Part shown: piece by piece, positions 24,174 to 41,755 of the stretch | Position numbering within the stretch: position 1 is the first letter of the stretch | Layout of the letters: each line of letters starts with the position of its first letter | Assembly (NCBI RefSeq): GCF_000001735.4 | Contig: NC_003076.8 | Span: 24,989,835 to 25,053,834 of the forward strand | Reading direction: 5' to 3' | Source: Arabidopsis thaliana | Taxonomy: Eukaryota > Streptophyta > Magnoliopsida > Brassicales > Brassicaceae | DNA: 64,000 bases | Program-made: the position numbers and the translations under genes | The notes under the pieces: generated by a model | Seen by the model: the letters and a program-made list of their open reading frames with translations, nothing else | Database searches by the model: none | Told to the model about the DNA's origin: nothing

Positions 24174-27100
24174 ACTCCATCAATGGTTATATCAGGATGG
24201 GAATGTTATGTCTCCTGTGGGTTCTTGTTTGATTCTGATTTTGCTTCTGTTTGATCTTAAGTTGAATAGAATAAGATGGGTAGCTTTTGTTTTTCGTTTA
24301 GCTCTCTCTAACTTTATCAGTGAGGTTCAAATAAATCATAAGACACAGTGTTGTTTTAATAGAATCATGATCTTGTATTAGAATTCTCTGTTATGTTTAA
24401 GAAGGTTCCTTCATCGTTTGAAACGAATTGAAAGATGATTTAGAGAATCTTGTCCTAATTTGTTGTGGTATGTTAAAAGTTGTGGTGCGTTTGGCAAAGC
24501 TAAAATAAAAGTATGTTTGTTTTTGTCTAGGAAGCATTATATCAACGGAGGTGATGCGTTACTCGCCCGCGAACCAGAAGCGGAGGTCGAAGCGGAAACA
24601 GAAGCGGAAGGAGAGGCGCATAGCATGTCTCAAAGCCGGTAAGCAAACGTGATTCCAAAAATGAGGTGTTTTGGAAGCGTAGTGAAACCACATGACTCTA
24701 GTTTGGAAACGTTGGTGGTGTGGATCGGAAGCGTCGATGGTGACTTGCAATTCTAATTTTGGGTTTATAATTTGTTTTGTGGCCCAACTTACCTTGGTCA
24801 CCATAAGCATTTAATGTTTGGTATTTTAGGTTATTTCATTTTTGCTAATATATTCAAACAAACATATAAAATAAAAAGACAAATCACCACCCATGATATT
24901 AAAAAAAAAACACTAATAAAAGATGATGTCTCCTGGAATGGTCGACGCAGAATCTGTAGCCACTCACTGTTCTTTATCGTTGTCTCCTCCTCAACATTAT
25001 CCCAATCCCACGTTCGCTTAATTTTTTAATTTTTAGGTTGGATTTTATTTTTCATCAACCATATAAAATCATTGAATAGACCCATTCTTTTATCCCAACC
25101 TTTGAATTCTTTACCTCCTCCCACTTACAATTATTCGAGATTTAGTTTGAATACATGTATACTTCCGGTGATTTGATCTTGGTCGGAAAAAACAATCTTT
25201 TACGACTTTTCTGAAGTATGTCGCGACGATAAAGACTATTGAGGATTCATGTCTACGTCTACGGTTTCAAAATGTCTTATAATGTCTACTGTGTAGTACA
25301 TGCATCGAACTCCAATTATACCTACACGTACGTATTTAATAAAGTTTTGTGCTATTTAAATTTGTATACGATCTAAACATTTCTAATGTATTTTGAACGT
25401 CGGACCAGTAAAATATATGAAATCGATCGAATGTAGTAGAATTTAGAAGTTCTCTAAATATTTGTTTTGCTATTTTTTGTTATGTTTTTGTCAAACTTTT
25501 GATATTTTTCTTTCTTATCTCTTTGTTCATGATCTACAATTATCAAATCAACCAATAGGAACTGTTTCGAGTTGCACTTGGACCACAATATCCCACACTA
25601 AATTAAAACTTGAACCAGATCAAAATCTCTTCGGACCTTTGCCCTTTGGACCAGTTCGGTCCAATTTAACCTTTCAATACCCTTATCTTGATAGAGTACT
25701 ATAAAGAAATAATAATGACAGATGCATGAAACTAGTTCAAGTGGAAAAAGCATCGTGCACTGATATATCTTCATCAATTGCAAGAACATGTCTCAATAAA
25801 CCCAAAACTATTCAAACATTTTTTCTGAATCATATCTATCAGCATGGGACACTGTGGCTCTTTGTGCCTTTGGATTCAACGCATCCTTCACAATCTTTTT
25901 TTTGTAACTGCATCTCATTATCGCATTAGTAGCAATCACCACCTATATGAAATACCTCTTTATATGTATATGATATCGATTTAAAAGTATTTAGTAAAAA
26001 TCGATTAATGTTTTCTACAATAAGATTAGTCAGACGCGATTGCCAAATCCATAAATCCAAAAAGAATTATATAGCAATTGATATACTATTACTATAGGAT
26101 ATATTATAGAGTGGATATGTTTCACCATAAGCTTAACATTAATTTCTCAATCTTGGTTTGCACAATGATTAATGCATAATTAGATTAAGTGTATATGAAG
26201 CTTCATGGAAACCCGTACGTGAGAGGACGGTCACTAGATTGTACAATCAAGAACGTAATATATATATATCCATTAATCTAAACCGTACGTTGTAGCTAAT
26301 TAGTTTTGTGAAATCGAGAATCTAATCTTGTAAGAAAAACTGTAGGCTTGTTGTCAGAACAAACATGGACCCATGTTCTCTATGTCCCTAAGATGTGTAC
26401 CAATCTCAATTCACTTCTTTTGTTGCACTATTTTTTAAAAAATAACTTTTATTTTATATTTTGAGATCTCCATTGCCCCTGCTGCACTAGACATTACAGC
26501 TCATTTTTTCCTTATAATTCAATCCCTAGCTATTTTTCTTTCTTATTAGTTTAAACTAATCATATTTGGGTAATTAGCGTTGAAACTATCTATCATATCA
26601 ATTTTAATGATACATATGCAATACTTTATGTGAGTATATGCATGTATGCATGTTCCAACATCCAGATTAATGACTAACGTTTAAGCCCTGATTTTTTCAG
26701 AGAAATTTTGTGTTGTACCTATGTTTGTATTACACACAATATTTACCATTGTTTAACATGTACACATGTGTTTATAAATCTCCGTACACTATAATGCATA
26801 TTTGAACCATATATGACAGAAAGTTTTCCACTAGTTCTAATTACATTTTGTTGCCCTTTCCTACTCGTCTATTGCCTATAGAAATATTATTTTAGTTATG
26901 ATTAAGAATTGGGATGCACATTCCGAAATTAATTATTAAATGCCACTATGAAGAACCCTTGAACATAGTCTAATTCAATTTTAAGATCATAAGGAACATT
27001 AACAGTGACAATAGCTAAGGTCTCTCGACAATGAGACAATCCGCTTTTTAAATATATACATATAAGAGATACCATATTGTATACATATGCAGATACAATT

Positions 27101-27330
27101 ACAACTTGACCAAATTTATTCAATTTCTCCTTCTCTTTATATCAATAAGAAACTATTCATGATACTGGACCAGCCTGTTTGAATCTTGTCCCATCCACAA
27201 ATCTCCCAATATATAAATAAAGAACCTTCACCCGTAAAACCAAAACCATCAACAACTTCAAAGCTTTCTAAGCAAGAGATTGAGAGAAATCGGATTTTCT
27301 TTCTAAGACTCAAAATATCTAAAAACAATA
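24174..27330. other. GCD1-DUF1442 intergenic region
   Basis: 3.2 kb. GCD1 3' UTR up to about 24400. A GC-richer patch at 24535-24760 contains six GAAGCG motifs. The rest is AT-rich, with microsatellite-like TATATA at about 26262. The DUF1442 leader probably starts near 27230. No convincing coding frame on either strand. Confidence 0.5.
24535..24760. repeat. GC-rich GAAGCG-repeat patch of unknown origin
   Basis: GAAGCG recurs at about 24578, 24590, 24602, 24675 and 24732, with GAAGCGGA forming an imperfect 12-bp periodicity between 24575 and 24612. Base composition differs from the AT-rich surroundings. No terminal inverted repeats or target duplication found, so I cannot assign it to a transposon. 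Confidence 0.3.
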
Positions 27331-28151
27331 ATGGCTTTTTGGTCTGCTGAGAATGCTACTAAAGCCTATCTTAGTACATTGAAAACGGTAAGAGTTTATT
27401 CTTATAACCAAAACATTTACCCGTGATATTGTTTCAAATTACGATAAAAGATTAGTTAATGTCACATTTTGACATATTTCTCTATATGCATTTTCAGGAT
27501 CAAAGGACAAAAGAACCAAACGTCGCCGAATTCATATCAGCCCTAGCCGCCGGAAATAGCGCTAGAAAGATAGCCGTGGCTTGCGCCGGAGCAGCAAACG
27601 CCGACATACTCGTTGCACTAATCGCAGCGGCTAACCAAACGCGTGGTCAAGTTGTATGCGTTTTACGTGGTATCGAAGAACTAATCATATCCCAAAAAAT
27701 GTTGGAACCATCAGAGATTCATCAGATACAATTCGTAGTCGGAGAATCTAACGACGACACTCTAATCAATAATCATTTCGGAGAAGCAGATTTCGTCCTC
27801 GTGGATTGTAACCTCGAAAACCACCAAGAGATCGTTGGAAAAATCCTTAATCATCACGAAGAAAACGCAAGAACCGGGGGTGGAAGCGGTGTGGCGGTTG
27901 TGGTGGGTTATAACGCGTTTTCGAGAGGGTCATGGAGGTTTAGCGATGGAAGGAAAACGCAGTTTTTACCTATAGGAGAAGGGTTACTTGTGACGAGGGT
28001 CAATGATAATCAGAAGATGATGATGAAAAATCACCATCGTGACCAAGTGATGAGGAAGAGTCGTTGGGTGGTGAAGGTTGATAAGTGCACTGGAGAGGAA
28101 CATGTGTTTAGGGTTAGGGTTCCCCGAGGAGAAGCCATTATTGAAGCTTAA
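27331..28151 (+). CDS. DUF1442 family protein (uncharacterised)
   Basis: Two exons (27331-27387 and 27498-28151) give 236 residues starting MAFWSAENATKAYLSTLK. The family is plant-specific DUF1442. The pattern of alternating hydrophobic strands and helices fits a Rossmann-like fold: IAVACAGAANADILVALIAA (about residues 40-60), VVCVLRG (about 67-73), IQFVVGES (about 92-99), ADFVLVDC (about 110-117), VAVVVGYNAF (about 147-156). I see no catalytic motif that would fix an enzyme activity; an S-adenosylmethionine-binding fold has been suggested for the family, but I cannot confirm a cofactor motif. There is no signal peptide or membrane segment, so it is probably soluble. The ending RVPRGEAIIEA followed by TAA is clean. 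Confidence 0.85.
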
Positions 28152-28401
28152 ATTCAAATCTTATAGATTATTGGGTACGTTAGAGCAAAGATGATCACCT
28201 CTGTGATGGTTCAGACGAGTGAAAGTAGTAATTAAGAAGATGATTAGTTATTTTGTATAAGTAATTATATTAAGAGAGTTTTGATTGGCTTTGGAGTATT
28301 TTGTGTGGTGAGAAGAGTGAAAAAGTCTATGTTTTTCGAGTAAATGACTTTTTTTGTAAGTGTAAATATGAAATGATGTGTTTTGGTTTAAACTTCTCTC
28401 T

Positions 28402-28480
28402 GATTTTGGATTTTTTTTTTTTTTTTTTTTGTCTTTTCTTGAGCATATGTACACGCATTGTTATTCTTCAGATTTTGGAT
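28402..28480 (-). repeat. Possible retroposition scar (GATTTTGGAT repeats, T20)
   Basis: GATTTTGGAT occurs at 28402-28411 and 28471-28480. On the minus strand the 40-base insert starts TGAAGAATAACAATGCGTGT, ends AAGAAAAGAC, and is followed by about twenty A. The duplicate is only 10 bp, so chance is possible. Confidence 0.35.
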
Positions 28481-28610
28481 GTTTAGCAAATAAGATATTC
28501 AAAAAATGCACATGCATGCATGAGAGATGGCATCTGAAACTAATATAATGAAACATTAAAGTAAGCATATGTATTTAGCTGTCTTATACAGATTCTCAAA
28601 ATAGATGTAG

Positions 28611-28655
28611 ACGTATATTATTGAGAATTGACAAAAAAAAACGTATATTATTGAG
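28611..28655 (+). repeat. Minimal retroposition scar (ACGTATATTATTGAG repeats)
   Basis: ACGTATATTATTGAG at 28611-28625 and 28641-28655 flanks AATTGAC plus eight A. The A-run abuts the downstream copy. Same architecture as the scars at 2663 and 45674. Confidence 0.6.
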
Positions 28656-29559
28656 TTGTTGAGTCTAATTTTTTTTGTTGACACTATTTAAAACCGACAA
28701 GCACGTCAAACAGATATTAGTAATAGTATATAGGGTCTTCAGACATGTATTCGTTTGCCTTAAAATTGTATTTTAAAAAGATCTTCTTCTTTTTTTCATC
28801 ACCGTTACCTTTATTATAAAACCAAGAAGATTAATATATAGTGAAATCCGTAAAGACGAAAAATTAACGTAGTTCTTATATTGAAGATGAACTACCAAAA
28901 TCTAATTAATTCTTATGTGATTTTGTTAATCATTGTCTTGGAATTCACTATATAATGAAGTTCATCATCTCTAAGGAATGGTTTTACTTTGGTCCGATTC
29001 TTTCGACTTTTGGTCGTTCCATTTCTCATTGAATCAAATCTATGCCCAAAGGTAAAACATAATCTTCTACAGTACTTTTAGATATATGATCCAAATTCTC
29101 ATCGACCTAAACTTATAAGTCATTGAATTCAACTAGGCTTGTGCACATAGCTGGGAGGCACCAAATAAACTCCTTCTTCGAAGTAGACAACTCGTAATGA
29201 ATGTATATTATTTTTATCAACCGACATCTCCGTTAAGAAAATAGATAACAATTTGAAGAGAAGAGTCGTTGTTGACAATGATCCGTTCATTAATATAAAG
29301 CATTGTCACAATCTCTATATGTCCCATAACCTTCCCCTATCCCCATGAATGACCACCCCCATCTCTTCCTTATCCATCATCTCCCACACCTCATCACTCT
29401 CAAAGACAACGACATTTTTCACCCATAAATATATTTACATAACAAAATTTATTCGAAACAACATTAATCAACAACCAAACATTACATTCACACAAAGTAA
29501 CAAAAAAGGTTCAAGGGAAATGGACCACCAGAGAGACTTATCTGATCTCAATAGTTTAG

Positions 29560-29672
29560 TGGGCTTATGTTTTAATGTAGTATGGGCTTTTTTAACGAAG
29601 CCCATTTTGTCAAAAGCCTTGTAGTGTTCTTCATCAGTAAACGTAACAAATCATTCCTCTGAGAAACCCTAA
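29560..29672 (+). promoter_or_regulatory. Site II (TGGGCY) and telo-box promoter of pICln
   Basis: TGGGCT at 29560-29565 and 29583-29588, AGCCCA (its reverse) at 29599-29604, and the telo-box AAACCCTAA at 29664-29672. This combination is typical of Arabidopsis genes co-expressed with ribosome and RNA-processing machinery. Confidence 0.6.
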
Positions 29673-29733
29673 GAAAAACCCTGCCTGAAAATCTCTGTTT
29701 TTTTTGACGATTCTTTCTTTGTGATCGGAAAAA

Positions 29734-31138
29734 ATGGTGGCTGGTCTAAGAGATTTCACGCTCAGAACCGAAGATGGCTCCGGGAAACCGGTACTGGATG
29801 AATCTAACGGCGAGGAACTTATGCACGTTCAGACTTCCGTCGCCGTCGCTCTCGGAAACCGTCCCATTGAGTCTCCCGGAACTCTCTACATCACTTCCAG
29901 GTACAAAAATTAACTCAAAATCTAGTCCTTCTCGATTGAGATAAATGTCTTAGCTTAATTTTGTGATTTGATTTCAGGAAATTAATTTGGCTGAGCGATG
30001 TAGACATGGCTAAAGGATACGCAGTTGATTTCTTATCAATATCGCTTCACGCTGTTTCTAGAGATCCTGAGGCTTATTCATCTCCTTGTATATATACTCA
30101 GGTATTCAACTCTTGCAATTTTTCTGGGTTTTGTTAGACTTGGTAGCTTAAAAGGGAATTAGTGTTGTTCTCGTTGATTGTGATTAGTTCTTAGGCCTGT
30201 ACTGTAATGTTGCTTGTTGCAAGTGCTTGCTGGAATTTGAGAAAGTGGCTTACACGTTTTAATTGGATTTGAGAGGTGTGATTAAGTCTTTTCTGTTCTC
30301 ATTTTGCTAAGTTTTTGGTTTAATGTTTTGAAGATTGAAGTTGAAGAAGATGAGGATGATGAGTCTGATTCAGAATCCACTGAAGTTTTGGACTTATCAA
30401 AGATCAGAGAGATGAGGCTTGTTCCTTCTGACTCTACCCAGTGTGAGTTGTTATGTAGCAATCTTTAGAGCTATTAGAATCGGCTGTTTCATTATATAAG
30501 AGTCTTGGATATTATTAAGCTGATATATCGTTTTGTCTTGTCATATGAAAGTGGAGACGCTGTTTGATGTATTCTGCGAGTGTGCTGAGCTGAATCCTGA
30601 ACCAGTTCAAGGTAAAACATATAATTACTGGTTTAATAGTATCACTAATTGCATTTTTTGGTTACCTAGCCATTTATATCTTTGGTTTCATTGCATCTTT
30701 CAGAAGAAGAAGAAGAAAGCGGACATAATTGGGTGTTTAGTGCTGATCAGATGGATGTTCGTGGAGGAGGTAATTAATGTTTTCATATGACTTAGACCGA
30801 ATTAAAGAGTGTGTTAATGTATTCATCTTGAATGGTACGAATGAAATGTGATGGTTTTCTATGTGTTTGCAACAGATGATGATGCAGAGTGGCAAATATC
30901 TCAGAGTCCGACTAGTGTAATTGGTCATTCCAATGGAGATGAAGGTCTTAATCAGCCTATGCTTGAGGTAATACAAAGTTACAAAACTCTGCTTTCAATT
31001 TTTCCTCTTTTTTTGTTTTTAAAAAATTGAGCGTGGTTTCATCTGCCTTTTGTATTCACACTGCAGCTCCAAATCAATGATCAGAGGTTTGAGGATGCTG
31101 AAGAGATGGTTCATGAAAGTGAGACCAAAGATCACTAG
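29734..31138 (+). CDS. ICLN: pICln methylosome subunit (nucleotide-sensitive chloride conductance regulator)
   Basis: Seven exons (29734-29900, 29978-30101, 30334-30442, 30552-30611, 30704-30769, 30876-30967, 31067-31138) give 229 residues. The first half is a PH-like fold with the family hallmark GTLYITSRKLIWL at about residues 49-61 and a hydrophobic strand DFLSISLHAVSRD at about 74-86. The rest is strongly acidic (EVEEDEDDESDSE near 100, EEEEESG near 155), as in animal pICln. Family knowledge: pICln chaperones Sm proteins and works with PRMT5 in snRNP assembly; the chloride-channel name is historical. The promoter carries site II and telo-box elements. The gene is convergent with RPS20C, about 415 bp between stops. 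Confidence 0.9.
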
Positions 31139-31553
31139 ACTCTTCACAATTGTACTCGAAAACATAGTAGTTGTGTTATTTTAACGATGAAAGAGTTGTA
31201 TTATGTTCAACGATAAAGTATTATGTTCGTGATACTTAGCTTTTCAATTTATGGCTGATTAAACTTTAATCTTTCTCGTAATAGATCTCTCAATTTGAAA
31301 TGAGATAGCAAGTTGGTAACTTCATACAGAGTTATGTCATCGAGAGGGTCAAAAGATCTCAAGTTAAGAATAAAGGACGAACTTCTAATTAAAAAATTCA
31401 AAATCTATTAAATTAAGAAAACATAAGAACTTGGGTTTCACTACAACAAAACATTTGTTTTTTTTTTAACTCAAAAGGAATGTCGTTACGGGAAAAGAAG
31501 ATTGTTTCTTAAGAGAATTTGAAAAGAGATACCAAAGCCACAGAAGGGTTGAT
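31139..31553. other. pICln / RPS20 convergent 3' region
   Basis: Shared 3' flank of two convergent genes. AT-rich with a T-run at about 31456. Nothing else seen. Confidence 0.5.
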
Positions 31554-32521
<968 letters not shown>

Positions 32522-32617
32522 CTGAGAGACGAACGAAGCTCGACGGCGGATTGCTTTTTGCTGCAAGGAAGGAAGGAGTCGAATGATTTAACCTAAGAGA
32601 CGGTTGATTTAATATGA

Positions 32618-32675
32618 AAACCCTAATTTATATGGACTTGTTGGGCCCAAACAATATTCAGCCCAATAACTACAA
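32618..32675 (-). promoter_or_regulatory. RPS20C telo-box plus site II promoter elements
   Basis: AAACCCTAA at 32618-32626, palindromic TTGGGCCCAA at 32641-32650 and GCCCAATA at 32661-32668. This is the telo-box/TGGGCY arrangement that drives ribosomal protein genes in dividing cells. Confidence 0.65.
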
Positions 32676-33570
32676 AAATATTTGCTCTGTATTTTTCTTT
32701 TGTGTTTTGACCCAATTACTTGGAAAACAATTCATTTTATTAAAAAATACAAACCATGTTTGATTTAATTACATAAATTTTTGTAATGAATAAACGTGTT
32801 ATTATAAAAAACAAATTAATATTTTTTAGAAGTTTTAACCAAAAATATCTTGGTACCGTGTTTTTTAGTCAACCCAGAGAAAACATCACGAACGGCTATT
32901 TTTTAAAATTAAACAAAAAAAAATTAAGTTCTTTGTTATTTCTAGAAAATGGGGAAGACATGCATTTGTTGGAAGCACGTAGTTTCGATATGGACACTCT
33001 CCCACATGATTATTCTTTAAGAACTATACAAATCATAAAATATCACCATTCATTAATAACTTAAGGTGTTGTAAGAATAATAAAGTCAGAAATTATAACT
33101 TTAGCACTATGGATATAAGAATACAACGAATAATCACAAATCACAACCATAATAAAATCTCTGTCTGACTTTTGAATTTGGAACTAATTTAGAATTATTT
33201 TTTGTTGACAGCAAATCTTTATAATTTAAAGATATTAAGTTAACATCAAATAGAAGTATCATACTATAACTATAGTCATATTGAATTAAAGATAACAAAT
33301 TACCATAAAATTTAGATGTAAATAGTCAAATTTATTTATCTGCAAGAAGAACAAAAAAAATGGCGAATGAGCCAATTTTTGCATCAAGTAGTAAAAACGG
33401 AGTCCCCCACTTCCCGCGAAAACCTCAGTCTCTCTCTCTCTCTCTCGCAACCGCTTCTCTGTAATCGTTATGTTTTGATAAAATCACAAAACAAACAAAC
33501 AAACAAAAATTAAAAGAGTGTAAATATGAAAATTCAAATAATTCTCCACAAATTTTTCTATTAATAACAA
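32676..33570. promoter_or_regulatory. IRE promoter and leader with uORFs
   Basis: AT-rich up to a (CT)n pyrimidine patch at 33430-33446 that probably lies near the IRE transcription start. Downstream of it are two short upstream frames: MF-stop at 33470-33478 and MKIQIILHKFFY-stop at 33526-33564. The second ends 6 nt before the IRE ATG. Confidence 0.45.
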
Positions 33571-38580
<5,010 letters not shown>

Positions 38581-39050
38581 TGACTACTAATATGTATGGA
38601 TCATTTATCTAACTTCAAGAGCTGATTGGTTCCTGTTCAAGCCATCAAAGAAAGTAATAATAACTTGGAAGCATAGCATAGCTAGGAAGCAAAAGAGCTA
38701 CAGAGATTTGAGTATGATATTTTATGTAATTACATGATACACTTACTGAAATTACAAGATTTTTTCAAATAAATCTAAAAAAATCTTGAATTTGTATACA
38801 TTATGTGTAACTGTGTATCATGTGATCTGTTCTATATATTTCCAGCTTAAGCTCTATAATATATCAAGAACTATCAGGTCAGGGACATTCAAAGTGCAAA
38901 GCACATTTATTCATTAGATTAATTTGGAAATCAAATTACAATGTTTTATAACTTTGATTCTTTATACTGGTCCAACTACACAATTCTAGAATGAAGTCAA
39001 TGAACCTTATGATTAATCAACCTACGGCCTAATTAAACATACTTGAATCT
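38581..39050. other. IRE / MYB99 convergent 3' region
   Basis: 3' UTRs of both genes, AT-rich, with no other feature seen. Confidence 0.5.
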
Positions 39051-39952
39051 CTAAACATCGAAACATCCAAGTTCTAAATCTTCGTATCCGAATTCTCCAT
39101 ACTTCATCCACAAAGATGACGAAGAAGAACATGATGACGTAATGTCACCGGACAATAGCATCGTAAGCTCTCCGGCGGCGTCGCCACCTCCTCCTTCGTC
39201 ATTTTCCATTAGAAAGCTCCACGGCTGATCATCACCGTCCACGTCAGCCAATTGGTTTAGATTTCCTGATAACACTGCTGACGTGTCATTCTTCAAAGCA
39301 ACAGATACCTCGGTCTCAGACAGAGGCTTTGGATCGTTGACCAATATCGTTTCCTCCTCGTTGACTTTTTGTTGGTCAAATCGACGATGTGTGTTTGGAT
39401 CAATACCCATTCTTATAAGCTTCCTCTTTATATGAGTGTTCCAATAATTTTTGATATCGTTGTCTGTTCTTCCTGGTAACTCCACTGCAATCTTCGACCA
39501 TCTATAACCAAATTATATATAATGCATTAGAATATTTTCAACATTAGAAATAGAAATCATCAAATCTAACATATTGGTTTAACTAGGAGGGTCATAATTG
39601 TCAAAGTAGTGTAATAGCTCGTTTTTATATAATGAAATTGGTAACAAAATTGAAAATATAAAAACCTATTGCCAAGGCGAGCATGAAGATCAATGACTAG
39701 TTGGATTTCTTCTTCAGTAAAAAGACCTCTCTTGAGATCTGGCCGGAGATAATTAGTCCACCGGAGACGGCAACTTTTGCCACACCTCCTTAGCCCCGCC
39801 AGTTTTGGCACGTCTCTCCAGCACCATCCTCCTCCACCACCACCGCAGTTGCCACGTGCCCTTAAGAAATCAACTAGTTTCCCATCTTCTTCCACTGTCC
39901 ATGGACCCTTTCTTAATCCAACCTCATCACAACATGGTTTACGACCACCCAT
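39051..39952 (-). CDS. MYB99: R2R3-MYB transcription factor MYB99
   Basis: Two exons on the minus strand (39952-39666 and 39501-39051) encode 245 residues. R2 begins [19 protein letters not shown] and ends [18 protein letters not shown]3 is [20 protein letters not shown], then [19 protein letters not shown] across the intron, then [14 protein letters not shown]2 contains an inserted glycine run ([17 protein letters not shown]) between its first and second tryptophans. The C-terminus is acidic with a Ser run and a final LGCFDV. Family knowledge: MYB99 acts in the anther tapetum downstream of MS1 and controls phenylpropanoid/pollen-wall genes. Only the R3 intron is present; the first intron usual in R2R3-MYB genes is absent here. 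Confidence 0.92.
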
Positions 39953-41755
39953 TATTTATATTATATGGTTTAAAAAAAGCTTCATCAAATTAAAACTTTA
40001 TTGGATTTGAAAATCGTGAAAGTAATTAGCTACACCCAAGGGGTCGATAAATGGAAAATGGAGAAAAAGAAAAAGAAAGACAACACAAAAGTGGTAACCA
40101 AGTTTATCTCAACTAACTAACTATATATACACACGTATGGAGTTTCTTGGCCATTTTTTGTGATGCTTAATTAAGATTAATAATTATTTTCATTTTCATT
40201 CAATATAATTAAGAAAACTCGATGATCCAAAAGTTTCTTGAATCTTTTCTGATGTTTTTGTGGAATTTGCTAAAACCATTGAATACGGTGTTAAATAAGT
40301 AATTGTGTGTATATTATAGTTCGATATATAAACCTTTTTCTTCTTTCATTTTTATTTTTAAACACTTTCATATTAAAGTATAATTAAATTCTTTTGACGT
40401 ACTGTTTAGCGGATAAATTTCGTATAATTATGTATTTACCTTCATATTACTTTACAATTCATGTTGGATTATTCGTGATTTGATGATATGTCGTTTACAG
40501 TTTACACGTACAACAAAGTTGTCATCTACTCTTAGCAAACGGCTAAAACAAAACAAAAATTATAACTATAAATAGGCATATACGTGAAATAAACAATGTA
40601 TTTATCTTCTTGTTTATCTAATTTCAAATCTTTTATAAACTTGGCTCTTTAGAATTTTGTATGTACATTCACATGTTTTAAGGAAAAAAGATCATGCTGC
40701 TTGCGTTTTGATCATGACAAGAAAATGAGACTTCATTTATAAATAAAATCTTGAAATAGAGAAAAAGAACATGAGACTTGCCTTTGAAGTTTAACAAACT
40801 GAAATGATATTAATTTCGAATTGAGAATTTATTAAATATCTTTGACACGTAGTATATATATAGGACTTCACAAAAAATGTTGTTTTCTATTTCTAACACA
40901 TATTTTTCGAAACAATCTCAGTTTTATCCACATTATTTCAACTTATAAATATAATAATGATATACCAAAATTTAAACACATTTATAAAAACAAAACAGAA
41001 AGTTAAGCATTTCGCTATGAATGTGTAGTATGATCATGCATTATAAACTTGTTACAAGAAAAATAATTTTGACAACAACTTGATTCTGTCGGTAAAGATA
41101 AAACAATTTAGGAAAAGAAAAAAAAAAATCTATTGATAAATATTGGTCGTACTAACGGAATTGATAGAATGCTCCTCTTCGATGAAGACGAAAGTTAGTT
41201 CCCACTTTCTTGTATAGACAATTATGGTGGGAAAAATTCGTTTTTCCCGATTTGGATGAATCAGTTGATATCTGGTTATTTCTCATTTTTCTAATCTTTC
41301 AAACGAAACTACAGATATATTTTTCACTAAGTCAACTACATGTTCATATATTATTTTGATGAGTCATTTTCTATATTAGTTTTGGTAAAACAATTAACAA
41401 AAAAAAAAAAAGTATATAAACATTTATAAGGGAAAATAATTATAAATTGGCTGTCAACAAAATGTATATCTGCATGTGTTGGGTGTAACAATCCGATCGG
41501 ATCTGGTTACGAGATAGTAATTTACAAATACCATGGATATATAAAATTAAGACTTGGAACGAAAGTGAGTGGAAGATACGTGATTTTTATTTGAAACAAA
41601 TAACCAAAATATCAAATTAATCATGGTGATTACTGATTAGTATCAATATCAAGTAATAGTGCACTCTAAAAAGGTAGCCCGTACTATAAATATTTGAACC
41701 CCAACTCTTTTCTATTCACACTTAATTATTTCAACCTCAAGAAAAAACAACAATC
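39953..41755. other. MYB99 - PMEI intergenic region
   Basis: 1.8 kb, very AT-rich. The left end is the MYB99 leader; the last 430 bp belong to the tandemly duplicated PMEI promoter (homology with about 43378 onward begins near 41330). No coding frame. Confidence 0.5.
41685..41693 (+). promoter_or_regulatory. TATA box of first PMEI-like gene
   Basis: TATAAATAT 71 bp upstream of the ATG. The same octamer and flanking TGAACC(C)CAACTCTTT(T/C) recur upstream of the second and third PMEI genes (43700, 47558), pointing to a common core promoter. Confidence 0.6.

Larger units (their letters stand above)
28152..29733. other. DUF1442-pICln intergenic region with two scars
   Basis: DUF1442 3' UTR, then AT-rich sequence with a T20 tract at 28411-28430, a clear retroposition scar at 28611-28655 and a possible one at 28402-28480. 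The last 200 bp hold the pICln promoter with site II and telo-box motifs. Confidence 0.5.

Noticed and set aside
24470-24790. Search for terminal inverted repeats around the GAAGCG patch
   Set aside because: GTGCGTTTGG at about 24485 has no reverse complement on the other side, so no transposon call.
41398-41412. A13 tract preceded by TTAAC
   Set aside because: No flanking direct repeat found, so likely a simple homopolymer.
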